From: Actinomadura sp. KC06
GTDB taxonomy: Bacteria > Actinomycetota > Actinomycetes > Streptosporangiales > Streptosporangiaceae
DNA: 64,000 nucleotides
Assembly (NCBI RefSeq): GCF_004348735.1
Contig: NZ_SMKT01000021.1
Location: 1 to 64,000 of the forward strand
Reading direction: 5' to 3'
The notes under the pieces: model-generated
What the model was told of the DNA's origin: nothing
Database searches by the model: none
What the model saw: only the letters and a program-made list of their open reading frames with translations
Program-made: the position numbers and the translations under genes
Part shown: one piece after another, positions 37,541-46,569 of the stretch
How the letters are laid out: the number at the start of each line of letters is the position of its first letter
How positions within the stretch are numbered: the stretch's first letter is position 1

Positions 37541-37560
37541 GGTGGGGTTAGCCCCACCCC
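37541..37560 (+). repeat. palindromic GGTGGGG/CCCCACC hairpin element
   Basis: GGTGGGGTTAGCCCCACCCC, a near-perfect palindrome. The same 20 bases occur in inverted orientation at 57182-57203. Upstream (37500-37520) a further palindrome, GGGGCCCCCAGGGCCC, gives a two-hairpin arrangement. Confidence 0.7.
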
Positions 37561-37644
37561 CGAATGGGCGGCGGACATCATGGTCGCCCCACCTCGTGCC
37601 GGGCAGTCTTGGACCGTACGTTGGAACGGGCATGGAGGGACGAC

Positions 37645-39051
37645 GTGGGCGAGCTGAGCAGGGATCGCGGGACCGGCGGCGCTACCGCCGGCGGCGGCGC
37701 CGCGCGGTGGGCGGCGGCGCGGTGGGCCACGGTGATGCAGGCCGGCGGGGACGCGGCGGCGACCGTCGCGAACACCCCGTGGACGCCGCTCGCCATGCTG
37801 AGGTCGTCGCTGACCTGGCGTTCGGCGATCTATCTGGCCGTCAGCGGGGCGTTCGGGCTCGGCTGGTTCATCGCGCTGACCGTGGGGCTGGCGCTCTCCC
37901 TCAGCCTGCTGATCATCTGGGTGGGCCTGCCGATGCTGGCGCTGATGATGGTCGCGTGGCGGTTCGGCGCGGTCCTGGAACGGCAGCTCGTCCGGGCGGC
38001 GTTCGGCGTCAAGATCGCGAGCCCGTACCGGCGGCTGCCCGAGGGCCGCAACCCGCTGACGAAGCTGAAGGGCATGGCGGGCGACCCCGCCACCTGGAAG
38101 GACCTCGGCTACCTCGCGGTGCTGTTCCCCATCACGCTGGTGGAGTTCGTCGTGTCCGTGACGGTCTGGGGGGCGACGGGAATGCTCCTGTTCATGCCGG
38201 TGATCGTGGCGGTGGACGGCAGCGGCGCCGAGGTGGGCGTCGGGTTCGTCTCGTACTGGGCGGGCAACCCGCTGGAGGCGCTGCCGATCTCCGTGGGCGG
38301 GCTGTTCTTCCTCGTCCTGGCGATGTACGTGACGCGGATCATGGCGATCGGGCACTCGGCGTTCGCCGGGCTGATGCTCGGCCCGAGCCCGTCGCAGAAG
38401 GAGAACCTGGAGCTGCGGCAGCGGACGGAGCACCTGCGCGCCAGCCGCGCCCGCGGCGTGGACGCCGCGGAGTTCGAGCGGCGCCGCATCGAGCGCGACC
38501 TGCATGACGGCGCGCAGCAGCGGCTCCTGGCCGTGGCGATGGACATCGGACGGGCCCGCGCCAAGCTGGACGAGGATCCCGAGGGCGCGCGGGCGCTGAT
38601 CGAGCAGGCCCACGACGGCACCAAGGAGGCCATCTCCGAGCTGCGCGACCTGGCCCGCGGCATCTACCCGGCGATCCTCACCGACCGGGGCCTGGACCCG
38701 GCGCTGTCCGGCCTCGCGGGCCGCGCGCCCGTCCCGGTCGAGGTCGAGGTGGACCTGCCGGAGCGCCCGCCGGCGGCGGTCGAGAGCATCGCCTACTTCA
38801 TCGTCGCGGAGTCGCTGGCGAACATCGCCAAGTACGCCCGCGCGACCCGCGCGTCCGTCCGCGTCGTCCGCGAGGACCGCTGGGTGGTCGTCGAGGTTAT
38901 CGACAACGGGATGGGCGGCGCGGTGGCTCGGCCGGGGGGCGGTCTCGCCGGGCTGGCCGACCGGGCCGCGACGATCGACGGGATGCTCATCGTGGACAGC
39001 CCGTCCGGCGGTCCGACGATCATCCGCGCCGACCTGCCCTGCACCTGGTGA
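37645..39051 (+). CDS. sensor histidine kinase (PF13796-type sensor, HisKA_3)
   Basis: 468 aa from GTG 37645, chosen because GGAGGGACGAC sits immediately upstream; longer frames lack this. The first 245 residues carry four hydrophobic segments (SAIYLAVSGAFGLGWFIALT, LSLLIIWVGLPMLALMMVAW, YLAVLFPITLVEFVVSVTVW, GGLFFLVLAMYV) matching the membrane sensor of actinobacterial NarL-type kinases. HisKA_3 phosphoacceptor H287 lies in RRIERDLHDGAQQRLL; the HATPase includes ESLANIAKYARA, IDNGMGGA and GGLAGLADRA. Pairs with the response regulator at 39164. The pair interrupts the rho-rpmE neighbourhood. The signal sensed is unknown. Confidence 0.92.
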   Translation: MGELSRDRGTGGATAGGGAARWAAARWATVMQAGGDAAATVANTPWTPLAMLRSSLTWRSAIYLAVSGAFGLGWFIALTVGLALSLSLLIIWVGLPMLALMMVAWRFGAVLERQLVRAAFGVKIASPYRRLPEGRNPLTKLKGMAGDPATWKDLGYLAVLFPITLVEFVVSVTVWGATGMLLFMPVIVAVDGSGAEVGVGFVSYWAGNPLEALPISVGGLFFLVLAMYVTRIMAIGHSAFAGLMLGPSPSQKENLELRQRTEHLRASRARGVDAAEFERRRIERDLHDGAQQRLLAVAMDIGRARAKLDEDPEGARALIEQAHDGTKEAISELRDLARGIYPAILTDRGLDPALSGLAGRAPVPVEVEVDLPERPPAAVESIAYFIVAESLANIAKYARATRASVRVVREDRWVVVEVIDNGMGGAVARPGGGLAGLADRAATIDGMLIVDSPSGGPTIIRADLPCTW

Positions 39052-39053
39052 TC

Positions 39054-39087
39054 CGGGACGGGGCCCGCCGCCACGGGCCCCGTCCCG
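39054..39087 (+). terminator. hairpin after the histidine kinase gene
   Basis: CGGGACGGGGCCCG (39054-39067) and CGGGCCCCGTCCCG (39074-39087) are perfect 14-base arms around a 6-base loop, starting 3 bases after the stop codon. Its strength suggests the following regulator gene has its own promoter, or that the hairpin attenuates read-through. Confidence 0.7.
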
Positions 39088-39163
39088 TCGCCGTGGCTCC
39101 CCACGGGGCCTGTCCCGACGCCGCGGATCCCCGTCCCGTCGCCGCAGGGCTGATAATGGGCGG

Positions 39164-39817
39164 ATGCGGGTTGTGATCGCCGAGGATTCGGTGCTGTTGC
39201 GCGAAGGGCTCGTCCGGCTGCTCGACGACGCCGGGATCGAGACGGTGGCGACGGTCGGGGACGGCCCAGGCCTGCTCGGCATCGTCGAGGAGCACAAGCC
39301 GGACCTCGCGATCGTGGACGTGCGGATGCCGCCGTCGTTCACCGACGAGGGGCTCCGCGCCGCGCTGGCCGTCCGGGAGCGGCTGCCGGGCACGCCGATC
39401 CTCGTCCTGTCGCAGTACGTGGAGGAGCGGTACGCGACCGACCTGATCGGCGGCGGCGCCGAAGGCGTCGGCTATCTGCTGAAAGAGCGGGTGTCGGACA
39501 TCGCCGAGTTCATCGACGCGGTCCGCCGCATCGCCGCCGGCGGGACCGTCATCGACCCGGAGGTGATCGGCCAGCTGCTCGGCCGCCGCCGTACCGGCGA
39601 CCCGCTGGAGGCGCTGACCCCGCGGGAGCGCGAGGTGCTGGCGCTGATGGCGCAGGGACGGTCCAACGGCGCCATCGCGGAGGACCTCGTCGTCACCGAG
39701 GGCGCCGTGGAGAAGCACATCTCGAACATCTTCATGAAGCTGAACCTGCAGCCCGCGCAGGGCGGGCACCGCCGGGTCATGGCCGTCCTGGCCTATCTGG
39801 GCCGCGCCGACGCCTGA
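39164..39817 (+). CDS. NarL/FixJ-family response regulator
   Basis: 217 aa from ATG 39164. N-terminal receiver ([20 protein letters not shown], phosphoacceptor D52 in [28 protein letters not shown]) and C-terminal LuxR-type helix-turn-helix ([20 protein letters not shown] through [18 protein letters not shown]). Cognate partner of the adjacent HisKA_3 kinase. The regulon cannot be inferred from the sequence. It is followed by a 268-bp gap before rpmE. Confidence 0.93.
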   Translation: MRVVIAEDSVLLREGLVRLLDDAGIETVATVGDGPGLLGIVEEHKPDLAIVDVRMPPSFTDEGLRAALAVRERLPGTPILVLSQYVEERYATDLIGGGAEGVGYLLKERVSDIAEFIDAVRRIAAGGTVIDPEVIGQLLGRRRTGDPLEALTPREREVLALMAQGRSNGAIAEDLVVTEGAVEKHISNIFMKLNLQPAQGGHRRVMAVLAYLGRADA

Positions 39818-40085
39818 GCGCCGCGACGGCCCGGCCGGGAACGTCCAAGATCGGGAATGCCCGGTGACGTCGGCACGTTCTCCTATCTGGCACACTTGGG
39901 CGAGTGGTTTTCATCCGGCGGGTCTCGGCGGCCGACACTTCCGGCTCCCACCGAGGATGAGAATTACTCGACGAGCCAACCGCTGCGGTACCGGTTCACG
40001 TTCCCACGTCCTCTCGTGGCCCCGTCATGCGGACTCGGCCATGCGAGCCCGGAGCGCCCGGCGACCGCCAGAAGCGAGGAGAACC

Positions 40086-40304
40086 ATGAAGCCCGACATT
40101 CACCCGAACTACGTCGTCACCACCGTGACGTGCACGTGCGGCAATACGTTCGAGACCCGCAGCACCGCCGAGAACGGCGTGATGCACGCGGACGTCTGCT
40201 CGAACTGCCACCCGTTCTACACGGGCAAGCAGAAGATCCTCGACACCGGTGGCCGGGTGGCGCGCTTCGAGCAGCGCTTCGGCAAGAAGAAGGCCGACAA
40301 GTAG
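40086..40304 (+). CDS. rpmE: 50S ribosomal protein L31 (zinc-binding form)
   Basis: 72 aa from ATG 40086 with GAGGAGAACC just upstream. Starts [10 protein letters not shown] and retains the zinc ligands of the C+ (type A) form: CTCG (about residues 16-19) and CSNC (about 38-41). The C-terminus is RFGKKKADK. Presence of the cysteines implies the zinc-replete version; actinobacteria usually carry a cysteine-free paralog elsewhere. Lies between the two-component pair and prfA, matching mycobacterial order. Confidence 0.96.
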   Translation: MKPDIHPNYVVTTVTCTCGNTFETRSTAENGVMHADVCSNCHPFYTGKQKILDTGGRVARFEQRFGKKKADK

Positions 40305-40337
40305 AGGACGAGCGCCGCACCTACAGCGACCACTGAC

Positions 40338-40368
40338 GGCCCGGGGACTCGCCATGGGTCCCCGGGCC
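40338..40368 (+). terminator. terminator downstream of rpmE
   Basis: GGCCCGGGGAC (40338-40348) and GTCCCCGGGCC (40358-40368) form an 11-bp stem with a 9-base loop, followed by TTCT. Located 34 bases after the rpmE stop and 91 before prfA. Confidence 0.75.
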
Positions 40369-40459
40369 TTCTGAATCGGCGTCCGGGCGACGCCGCGAGC
40401 TGCCGCGAACCGTCGCGGCCCATCGCGGCCCCGGCGCCGGAACGGGCCAGGAACACATC

Positions 40460-41524
40460 GTGAATCTCGACGAACTGATCAGCGAATACGCGGGCATCGA
40501 GGAACGGCTCGCCGATCCGTCCGTCCATGCCGACCAGGGCCTGGCGCGCAAGCTCGGCAAGCGCTACGCCGAGCTCCGGCCGATCGTCGAGACGCACCGG
40601 GAACTGGCGTTGACCGAGGACGACCTCGCCGCCGCCCGCGAGCTTGCGGGGGAGGACGAGGCGTTCGCCGCCGAGGCCGCCGATCTGGAGGGACGCCGTG
40701 AGGAGCTGGAGGAGCGGCTGCGGCGGCTCCTCGTCCCGCGCGACCCGAACGACGCCAAAGACGTCATCCTGCAGGTGAAGGCCGGTGAGGGCGGCGAGGA
40801 GTCCGCGCTGTTCGCCGGCGACCTGCTCCGCATGTACCTCCGGTACGCCGAGCGCGTCGGCTGGAAGACCGAGGTGATCGACTCGCACCCGTCCGACCTC
40901 GGCGGGTACAAGGACGTCACCGTCGCCGTGAAGGCCAGGGGCGCGCAGGACGAGGGCGTCTGGATGCGCCTGAAGTACGAGGGCGGCGTCCACCGGGTGC
41001 AGCGCGTCCCCGCGACCGAGTCGCAGGGACGCATCCACACCAGCGCCGTCGGCGTGCTGGTGACCCCCGAGGCCGAGGACGTCGAGGTCCAGATCGACGC
41101 GAACGACCTGCGCATCGACGTGTACCGGTCGTCCGGGCCAGGCGGGCAGAGTGTCAACACCACCGACTCCGCGGTCCGCATCACGCACCTGCCGACCGGC
41201 GTCGTCGTCTCCTGCCAGAACGAGAAGAGCCAGCTGCAGAACAAGGAGCAGGCGCTGCGGATCCTGCGGTCGCGGCTGCTGGCGATGGCGCAGGAGGAGG
41301 CCGACAAGGCCGCCGCGGCGGAGCGCAAGAGCCAGGTCCGGACGGTCGACCGGTCCGAGCGGGTGCGCACCTACAACTATCCGGAGAACCGGATCTCCGA
41401 CCACCGGGTCGGGTACAAGGCCTACAACCTCGACCAGGTGCTGGACGGCGACCTCCACAACGTCACGCAGGCGCTCGTCGACGCGGACATGGACCGCCGG
41501 CTGGCCGAAGCCCAAGGATCATGA
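40460..41524 (+). CDS. prfA: peptide chain release factor 1
   Basis: 354 aa from GTG 40460. Recognises UAA and UAG and triggers peptidyl-tRNA hydrolysis. GGQ catalytic motif in [11 protein letters not shown] (G228-Q230, the Gln being the PrmC methylation target) and the RF1-specific PxT tripeptide PAT in [13 protein letters not shown] (184-186). The stop TGA overlaps an ATG that opens the repeat-encoded frame described at 41519. Followed by prmC, its modifying enzyme. Confidence 0.96.
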   Translation: MNLDELISEYAGIEERLADPSVHADQGLARKLGKRYAELRPIVETHRELALTEDDLAAARELAGEDEAFAAEAADLEGRREELEERLRRLLVPRDPNDAKDVILQVKAGEGGEESALFAGDLLRMYLRYAERVGWKTEVIDSHPSDLGGYKDVTVAVKARGAQDEGVWMRLKYEGGVHRVQRVPATESQGRIHTSAVGVLVTPEAEDVEVQIDANDLRIDVYRSSGPGGQSVNTTDSAVRITHLPTGVVVSCQNEKSQLQNKEQALRILRSRLLAMAQEEADKAAAAERKSQVRTVDRSERVRTYNYPENRISDHRVGYKAYNLDQVLDGDLHNVTQALVDADMDRRLAEAQGS

Positions 41525-41575
41525 GCGCAGCGAACCGGGGGGTGTGGGGGGTCGTCCCCCCTCGAAGTGCAGAGG
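41519..41575 (+). repeat. G-rich hairpin repeat between prfA and prmC, copy 1
   Basis: 57-base unit beginning TCATGAGCGCAGCGAA with core CCGGGGGG, TGT, GGGGGG, TCGT, CCCCCC (41535-41561). GGGGGGTCGTCCCCCC (41546-41561) folds into a strong hairpin. The same core occurs at 41576-41632, inside atpH (48656-48682) and inverted at 57215-57242. Confidence 0.85.
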
Positions 41576-41632
41576 TCATGAGCGCAGCGAACCGGGGGGT
41601 GTGGGGGGTCGTCCCCCCTCGAAGGGCAGGAT
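41576..41632 (+). repeat. G-rich hairpin repeat, copy 2
   Basis: Tandem duplicate of the preceding unit, nearly identical, ending at the prmC start codon. Together the two units keep an open frame of 38 codons from ATG 41521 ([15 protein letters not shown] twice) whose TGA overlaps the prmC ATG. Confidence 0.85.
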
Positions 41633-41633
41633 C

Positions 41634-42494
41634 ATGAATCTGCTGCTCGACGAGATCGCCAGGGCCACCGCGCGGCTCGCCGACGCGGGTGCGGCCTCGC
41701 CTCGCGCCGACGCCGAGGAGCTCGCGGCGGCCGTGCACCGGGTGAAGCGCTCGGAGCTGCACGCCGTCCCCGACAGCGCGTTCGACGCCCGGTTCTGGGA
41801 GTTCGTCGCGCGGCGCGAGGCGGGGGAGCCGCTGCAGCACATCACCGGACGTGCTTTCTTTCGCTACCTGGAGCTCAAGGTCGGGCCGGGGGTGTTCGTG
41901 CCGCGTCCGGAGACCGAGGTGATGGTCGGGTGGGCGCTGGAGACGCTGCGCGACATGGACGTCCGCGACCCCCTCGTGGTCGATCTCGGCACGGGGTCGG
42001 CGGCGATCGCGCTGTCGATCGCGCTGGAGGCGCCGCGCTCCCGCGTCCACGCCGTGGAGAAGGACCCGACGGCGTTCGTGCACGCCACCCGCAACATCGA
42101 GGAGCTGGACGAGCGCGGCCGCGTCCGGCTGCACCTGGACGACTTCGCCACCGCCCTGCCCGAGCTGGACGGCACCGTCGACCTGGTCGTGTCGAACCCC
42201 CCGTACATCCCGATGAGCGAGTGGGAGTACGTGCCCCGCGACGTCCGCGACCATGATCCGGCCGACGCGCTGTGGGGCGGCGGGGACGACGGCCTCGACG
42301 CGATCCGCGTGGTCGAGCGCACCGCGCGGCGGCTGCTGCGTCCCGGCGGCTACGCGGCGGTCGAGCACAGCGACCTGCAGGGCAACGGCGTCTACTGGGT
42401 GTTCGCGGAGGAGAACGGCTGGCGCGACGTCCGCAACAGGCGCGACCTCACCAACCGGGACCGCTTCGTCACGGCCCGGATCGCCTCCGACTAG
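41634..42494 (+). CDS. prmC: peptide chain release factor N5-glutamine methyltransferase
   Basis: 286 aa from ATG 41634. Methylates the GGQ glutamine of release factors. N-terminal helical domain (MNLLLDEIARATARLADAGA, REAGEPLQHITGRAFF), SAM motif VVDLGTGSAAIALSIA and catalytic NPPY (188-191) in VVSNPPYIPMSEW. No ordinary ribosome-binding site precedes the ATG, because a G-rich repeat occupies that position. Translation probably depends on coupling to the upstream repeat-encoded frame (ATGA) or on leaderless/weak initiation. Confidence 0.95.
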   Translation: MNLLLDEIARATARLADAGAASPRADAEELAAAVHRVKRSELHAVPDSAFDARFWEFVARREAGEPLQHITGRAFFRYLELKVGPGVFVPRPETEVMVGWALETLRDMDVRDPLVVDLGTGSAAIALSIALEAPRSRVHAVEKDPTAFVHATRNIEELDERGRVRLHLDDFATALPELDGTVDLVVSNPPYIPMSEWEYVPRDVRDHDPADALWGGGDDGLDAIRVVERTARRLLRPGGYAAVEHSDLQGNGVYWVFAEENGWRDVRNRRDLTNRDRFVTARIASD

Positions 42495-42567
42495 TTGGTG
42501 CGAAGCGCCGCTATCCTGGGCGGTGCCATGCCGGACGAGCGCTGCGCAGATGGGAAGACGGGCGACC

Positions 42568-43413
42568 GTGAGCCGACGTTATGACTGCTCCGATCCGATG
42601 GAGCGCACCCGCGGGATCGCCGAGGCCGTGTCGGCCGTGCGGCGCGGCGAGCTGATCGTCCTGCCGACCGACACCGTGTACGGGGTCGGCGCGGACGCGT
42701 TCCTGGCGGACGCGGTGCGCAAGCTCCTGGACGCCAAGGGACGCGGGCGCGAGATGCCGCCGCCCGTCCTGGTCGGGTCGGTGCGGGCCGCGACGGCGCT
42801 GGTGGAGAACCTCGGCACCTACGGGCAGGACCTCGTCGACGAGTTCTGGCCGGGCGCGCTGACGCTGGTGTGCCGCGCCAACCCGAACCTCATGTGGGAT
42901 CTCGGCGAGACCAAGGGGACGGTCGCGCTGCGGATGCCGATGCACGAGCTGGCGGTGGAGCTGCTGAAGGAGACCGGCCCGATGGCCGTGAGCAGCGCCA
43001 ACCTCAGCGGCCGGCCCGCGGCCCGGGACATCGAGGAAGCCGAGAAGATGCTCGGCGACGCCGTCTCGGTCTACCTGGACGGCGGCGTGTCCGGGCACGC
43101 CGACCCGTCGACGATCGTTGACCTGACCGGGTCCGTGCCGCGGCTGCTGCGCGCCGGCGCCATCCCCGAGGACAAGATCCGCTCGGTGGTCGGCGTGCTG
43201 CTGACCGAGGAGGACGAGGCGGACGAACCCTACGAGTCCGCCGAATCCGACGGGCCCGCAGACGCCGCGTCCGGGCCCGAGATCGGTAAGCCTTCCCTCA
43301 CCAAGGGAGACGGCGCGCACACGCGGGACGCGTCCGCTGAGCCGTCCTCCGAGGCCGCTGAGCCGGCGGAGGCTGCGGCGAAGCCGTCGCTCACCAAGGA
43401 CGACGAGAAGTAG
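42568..43413 (+). CDS. tsaC: L-threonylcarbamoyladenylate synthase (YrdC/Sua5 family)
   Basis: 281 aa from GTG 42568 (MSRRYDCSDPMERTRGI). Makes threonylcarbamoyl-AMP for t6A37 modification of tRNAs. YrdC motifs: LIVLPTDTVYGVGADAF, KGRGREMPPPVLVGS, WPGALTLV, ALRMPMHELA, MAVSSANLSGRPAA and ADPSTIVDLT. The last about 75 residues are an acidic, disordered tail with two copies of KPSLTK (near 233 and 274). It has no separate C-terminal Sua5 domain. Same neighbour relation to prmC and wecA as in mycobacteria. Confidence 0.93.
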   Translation: MSRRYDCSDPMERTRGIAEAVSAVRRGELIVLPTDTVYGVGADAFLADAVRKLLDAKGRGREMPPPVLVGSVRAATALVENLGTYGQDLVDEFWPGALTLVCRANPNLMWDLGETKGTVALRMPMHELAVELLKETGPMAVSSANLSGRPAARDIEEAEKMLGDAVSVYLDGGVSGHADPSTIVDLTGSVPRLLRAGAIPEDKIRSVVGVLLTEEDEADEPYESAESDGPADAASGPEIGKPSLTKGDGAHTRDASAEPSSEAAEPAEAAAKPSLTKDDEK

Positions 43414-43499
43414 CGCGGCCGGGCCACTCGTAAGCGCCTCCTAACCTGGCGAGAGTATCGGCGTCGTTACACCCGCATGATGTCGGCAACGGTGGAACC

Positions 43500-44582
43500 A
43501 TGCCTGACGTGCGTGGCCGTGTCCGGGGGCCTGCGATCACCGCGGGCGTGCTGCTGACCCTCGTCCTCGCGCTGCCCGCACCCGCCGGAGCCGCCCCTGC
43601 CGGAGCCGCCCCCGCCGCCGGCGCTCCCCGGGACGGCGAGCGCATCCCCACCTACGACGTCGTCCTCACCATCGGCGGGGACGGCGTCCTGCACGTCCGG
43701 GAGACGATCACCTACGACTTCGACCGGGCCGGCGAGCACGGGATCGTGCGGAGCGTCCGGTTCCGGCACGGCGACCGGGTGTACGACGTGCGGGACGTCC
43801 GGACCAGCTCGTCCACCGGCGCCCCGTCCCGGGTCAGGACGACGCGCTTCCTGAACGACGTGCGGATCAGCGTCGGCGACCGGAACCGCGTGGTCAGCGG
43901 GCGCCAGGCGTATGTGATCGAGTACGCGGTGGCGTGGGCGTTCACGCCCCGCCCCCGCCACGACGAGGTGGTCTGGGACGCCATCGGGACGGCCTGGAGC
44001 GTGCCGATCGGGAACGCGGCCGTCCGGGTGGAGGCGCCGGTGCCGCTGCGGCACGCCACCTGCCGGGCGGGTGCCCCGGGTGCGACGACCCGGTGCCTGC
44101 GCGACCGGGACGGCCCCTACGCCGTGGACTTCATCCAGCGCGGGCTCGCCCCGCACGAGGGCATGACGATCAAGGTCAAGCTGCCGAAGCGGGCGATCGC
44201 CGTCCAGCCGCCGCGGTACGTCCCGCCGCGATGGACGGGCGGCTGGACGGGCACCGCGCTGCTCGCCCTCTCCCTCATGGCCGTGGCCCTGCTCGCCCGC
44301 CGCCCCGCACTGCCGGGGCGCGCCGGAGCGGGCCTGGCCGCGGCCGGACTCCTGCTGGTCATCGCCGACGCGGGCGACGACATGGCGGCCCACGGCGCCT
44401 GGGCGTTCTCGGTGGGGGACCGGTCCCTCGCCGGGCTCGCGCTCATGATCGTCGGAGCGGGGGTCATGTGCGCCCGCCGGATCCGGGACGGCGCGATCGG
44501 GCACCGGACGGTCGCCGGGCGGACTACAGTTGGTCGGTCGCGATGTGAACAGATCGTCCCGGTGAGCCGTCTACCAAGGTGA
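43500..44582 (+). CDS. secreted/membrane DUF2207-like protein
   Basis: 360 aa from ATG 43500. Signal peptide (ITAGVLLTLVLALPAPAGAA), then an Ala/Pro duplication (AGAAPAGAAPAAGA), an extracytoplasmic beta domain matching the DUF2207 start (TYDVVLTIGGDGVLHVRETI TYDF in two pieces, VVSGRQAYVIEYAV), and three C-terminal hydrophobic segments (about 250-330). Typical DUF2207 proteins are longer and end in a low-complexity Gly/Ser tail; this one is a short form. Function unknown, envelope location likely. It ends 112 bases before wecA. Confidence 0.7.
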   Translation: MPDVRGRVRGPAITAGVLLTLVLALPAPAGAAPAGAAPAAGAPRDGERIPTYDVVLTIGGDGVLHVRETITYDFDRAGEHGIVRSVRFRHGDRVYDVRDVRTSSSTGAPSRVRTTRFLNDVRISVGDRNRVVSGRQAYVIEYAVAWAFTPRPRHDEVVWDAIGTAWSVPIGNAAVRVEAPVPLRHATCRAGAPGATTRCLRDRDGPYAVDFIQRGLAPHEGMTIKVKLPKRAIAVQPPRYVPPRWTGGWTGTALLALSLMAVALLARRPALPGRAGAGLAAAGLLLVIADAGDDMAAHGAWAFSVGDRSLAGLALMIVGAGVMCARRIRDGAIGHRTVAGRTTVGRSRCEQIVPVSRLPR

Positions 44583-44694
44583 CGGCCGCGCGGACGGGGT
44601 ACGGAGCGTGCGCGGGCGACCGCGCAAGGCATATCGCGCAGAGCATGCCGCGCGAGGCGCGCCGGGCGGGATCGGTGAAGGGAGGCGCAGGGGA

Positions 44695-45861
44695 GTGCGG
44701 GAATACCTGCTCAGCATCCTGGTCGCCGCCCTTGTCGCCTACCTGCTGACGCCGCTGGTGCGCACGTTCGCCGTCTGGTTCGGCGCGCAGGCCGTCCCCC
44801 GCGAGCGCGACGTCCACGTCATCCCGACGCCCCGGCTCGGCGGCCTCGCGATGTTCGGCGGGATGGTCGCGGCGCTGGTGGTGGCGACCGGGCTGCCGGA
44901 GATGCGCAAGGTCCTCGCGGACGGCGACATCAGCGTCACCAGGGCGCTGCTGCTGTCCGGCGGCCTGCTGGTGCTGATCGGCATCGCGGACGACCGCTGG
45001 GAGGTGGACGCCCTCACCAAGTTCGCCGGCCAGGTCGCCGCGGCCGGGATCTTCATCATGCAGGGCATCCAGATCTACGTGATCCCGCTGCCGACGGGCG
45101 AGTCGCTGACGCTGCCGCCCGCCTACGGGGTGCCGCTGACGGTCTTCGTCGTCGTCGCCACGATCAACGCGGTGAACTTCATCGACGGCCTGGACGGTCT
45201 CGCCGCGGGCGTCGTCGGGATCGCCGCGCTGGCGCTGTTCTCCTACGCCTACCTGCTGTCGCGGGAGGAGGGCCTCAGCACGCTGTCCGCCGCGACCCTC
45301 ATCGCCGCGATCCTGTTCGGGATGTGCCTGGGCTTCCTGCCGCACAACTTCAGCCCGGCGAAGATCTTCATGGGCGACACCGGCTCGATGCTGATCGGGC
45401 TGCTGCTCAGCGCGTCCACGATCATGCTGACCGGCCAGTTCGACCCGGCCCTCCTCGCCAACGGGCTGTTCCCGTTCTTCGTCCCGGTGCTGCTGATCCC
45501 CGCGGTGGCGGCGGTCCCGTTCATCGACATGCTGCTCGCGGTGTGGCGGCGCACCAACCAGGGCCGGTCGCCGTTCGCGCCCGACAAGCAGCACCTGCAC
45601 CACCGGCTGCTGGAGCTCGGCCACTCCACCCGCCGCGCCGTCCTGATCATGTACTTCTGGGTCGGGCTGCTGGCGTCCGGCCTGGTCGGCCTGGCCCTGT
45701 TCGACGCCGCCTGGATAACACTCGGTGTCACGGTGCTCGTCGCGGTGGCGGGCGTCCTGGTCATGCTCGCCAAGCCGCGCCGCCGCCCCGCCCACGGCGG
45801 CGACGCCCTCGAACCGCCGCCGCCCGGCCGCTCCTCGCGCCACCGCGCCGGGGTGTCGTGA
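44695..45861 (+). CDS. wecA: undecaprenyl-phosphate GlcNAc-1-phosphate transferase
   Basis: 388 aa from GTG 44695, preceded by GGAGGCGCAGGGGA. Integral membrane enzyme of the MraY/WecA family that starts lipid-linked wall-polymer synthesis by moving GlcNAc-1-P from UDP-GlcNAc to polyprenyl phosphate. About ten hydrophobic helices. Catalytic aspartates in GIADDRWEVD, NFIDGLDGLAAG and FMGDTGSM, and the HIHH-like loop HLHHRLLELGHS. Position before the atp operon matches Rv1302. The C-terminus is a basic Pro/Arg tail. Confidence 0.94.
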   Translation: MREYLLSILVAALVAYLLTPLVRTFAVWFGAQAVPRERDVHVIPTPRLGGLAMFGGMVAALVVATGLPEMRKVLADGDISVTRALLLSGGLLVLIGIADDRWEVDALTKFAGQVAAAGIFIMQGIQIYVIPLPTGESLTLPPAYGVPLTVFVVVATINAVNFIDGLDGLAAGVVGIAALALFSYAYLLSREEGLSTLSAATLIAAILFGMCLGFLPHNFSPAKIFMGDTGSMLIGLLLSASTIMLTGQFDPALLANGLFPFFVPVLLIPAVAAVPFIDMLLAVWRRTNQGRSPFAPDKQHLHHRLLELGHSTRRAVLIMYFWVGLLASGLVGLALFDAAWITLGVTVLVAVAGVLVMLAKPRRRPAHGGDALEPPPPGRSSRHRAGVS

Positions 45862-45974
45862 CGCAACCCTCCTGCGTGTGGTGACGCCGGGATGAGCATT
45901 GGGTGAACTCCGTTAGAGTCCGTGGTGCCAGCGTGGGGTCACGCTCTCCCGGGATCGCATTACCTCTAGGGTAA

Positions 45975-46002
45975 TTGTGGACATTCCGGACGCTTGTGAT
46001 AC
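45975..46002 (+). promoter_or_regulatory. candidate promoter of the ATP synthase operon
   Basis: TTGTGG (45975-45980) and TGATAC (45997-46002) separated by 16 bases, about 50 bases upstream of the first gene at 46051. This is the only AT-rich stretch between wecA and the operon. It resembles a housekeeping sigma factor site. Not verified experimentally. Confidence 0.45.
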
Positions 46003-46050
46003 CTTTCACGAACAACGGACGACCACTCAACGTGACCAGCCGGAGCCCTC

Positions 46051-46485
46051 ATGCATACCTCCGACGCCCGGATGCTCCGCGGCGCCGCGATCCCGGCCGC
46101 CGCCGCCGGGGTGGGCGCCGTCCTCATCGGCCTGCTGACCGCCGGCGCCAAGGGCGCGTTCGCGGCGGCTCTGGCCACCGTCGTGGTGATCGCCTTCTTC
46201 TCGCTCAGCGCCTTCGCGGTCTCGTGGGCCGCCAAGCACTCCGCGCAGACGATGATGCTGGCCGCGCTCGCGAGCTACATGGTGAAGATCCTCGCGGTGA
46301 TGGTGCTGGTCACCGCGATGGACGAGGTCACCATCTGGAACACCAAGGTCTTCGGCTGGACGGTCATCGGGCTCGCGCTGCTCTGGATCGCCGCCGAGTT
46401 CCGCGTCGCGATGCAGAAGAGGCCCTACATTGACGAGCCCCAGAACGTCGACGAGCCCAAGAACGTCCTGGACCGGAGTCCGTGA
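46051..46485 (+). CDS. ATP synthase-associated membrane protein (AtpI-like, Rv1303-like)
   Basis: 144 aa from ATG 46051. Four hydrophobic segments (AAIPAAAAGVGAVLIGLLTA, FAAALATVVVIAFFSLSAF, MMLAALASYMVKILAVMVLV, VFGWTVIGLALLWIAAEF) and a short acidic tail with a near repeat (NVDEPKNV after DEPQNVDEP). Placement at the head of the atp operon and topology fit the AtpI-like proteins thought to help c-ring assembly or Mg transport. The exact role is unproven. Confidence 0.75.
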   Translation: MHTSDARMLRGAAIPAAAAGVGAVLIGLLTAGAKGAFAAALATVVVIAFFSLSAFAVSWAAKHSAQTMMLAALASYMVKILAVMVLVTAMDEVTIWNTKVFGWTVIGLALLWIAAEFRVAMQKRPYIDEPQNVDEPKNVLDRSP

Positions 46486-46569
46486 TGACGCCCTCGCGGA
46501 CGGCGGCGGCCCTAACGGACTACTCCAATATGACCACCGCATGGATGGCCTGCTATCGTCCGGAGCGCG

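Noticed and set aside
37222-39393. 723-codon frame antisense to the histidine kinase gene
   Set aside because: Includes the intergenic repeats and the complement of a clear kinase; Arg/Asp-rich composition without a domain.
41519-41632. possible CRISPR array
   Set aside because: Only two directly abutting copies, no spacers, no cas genes.
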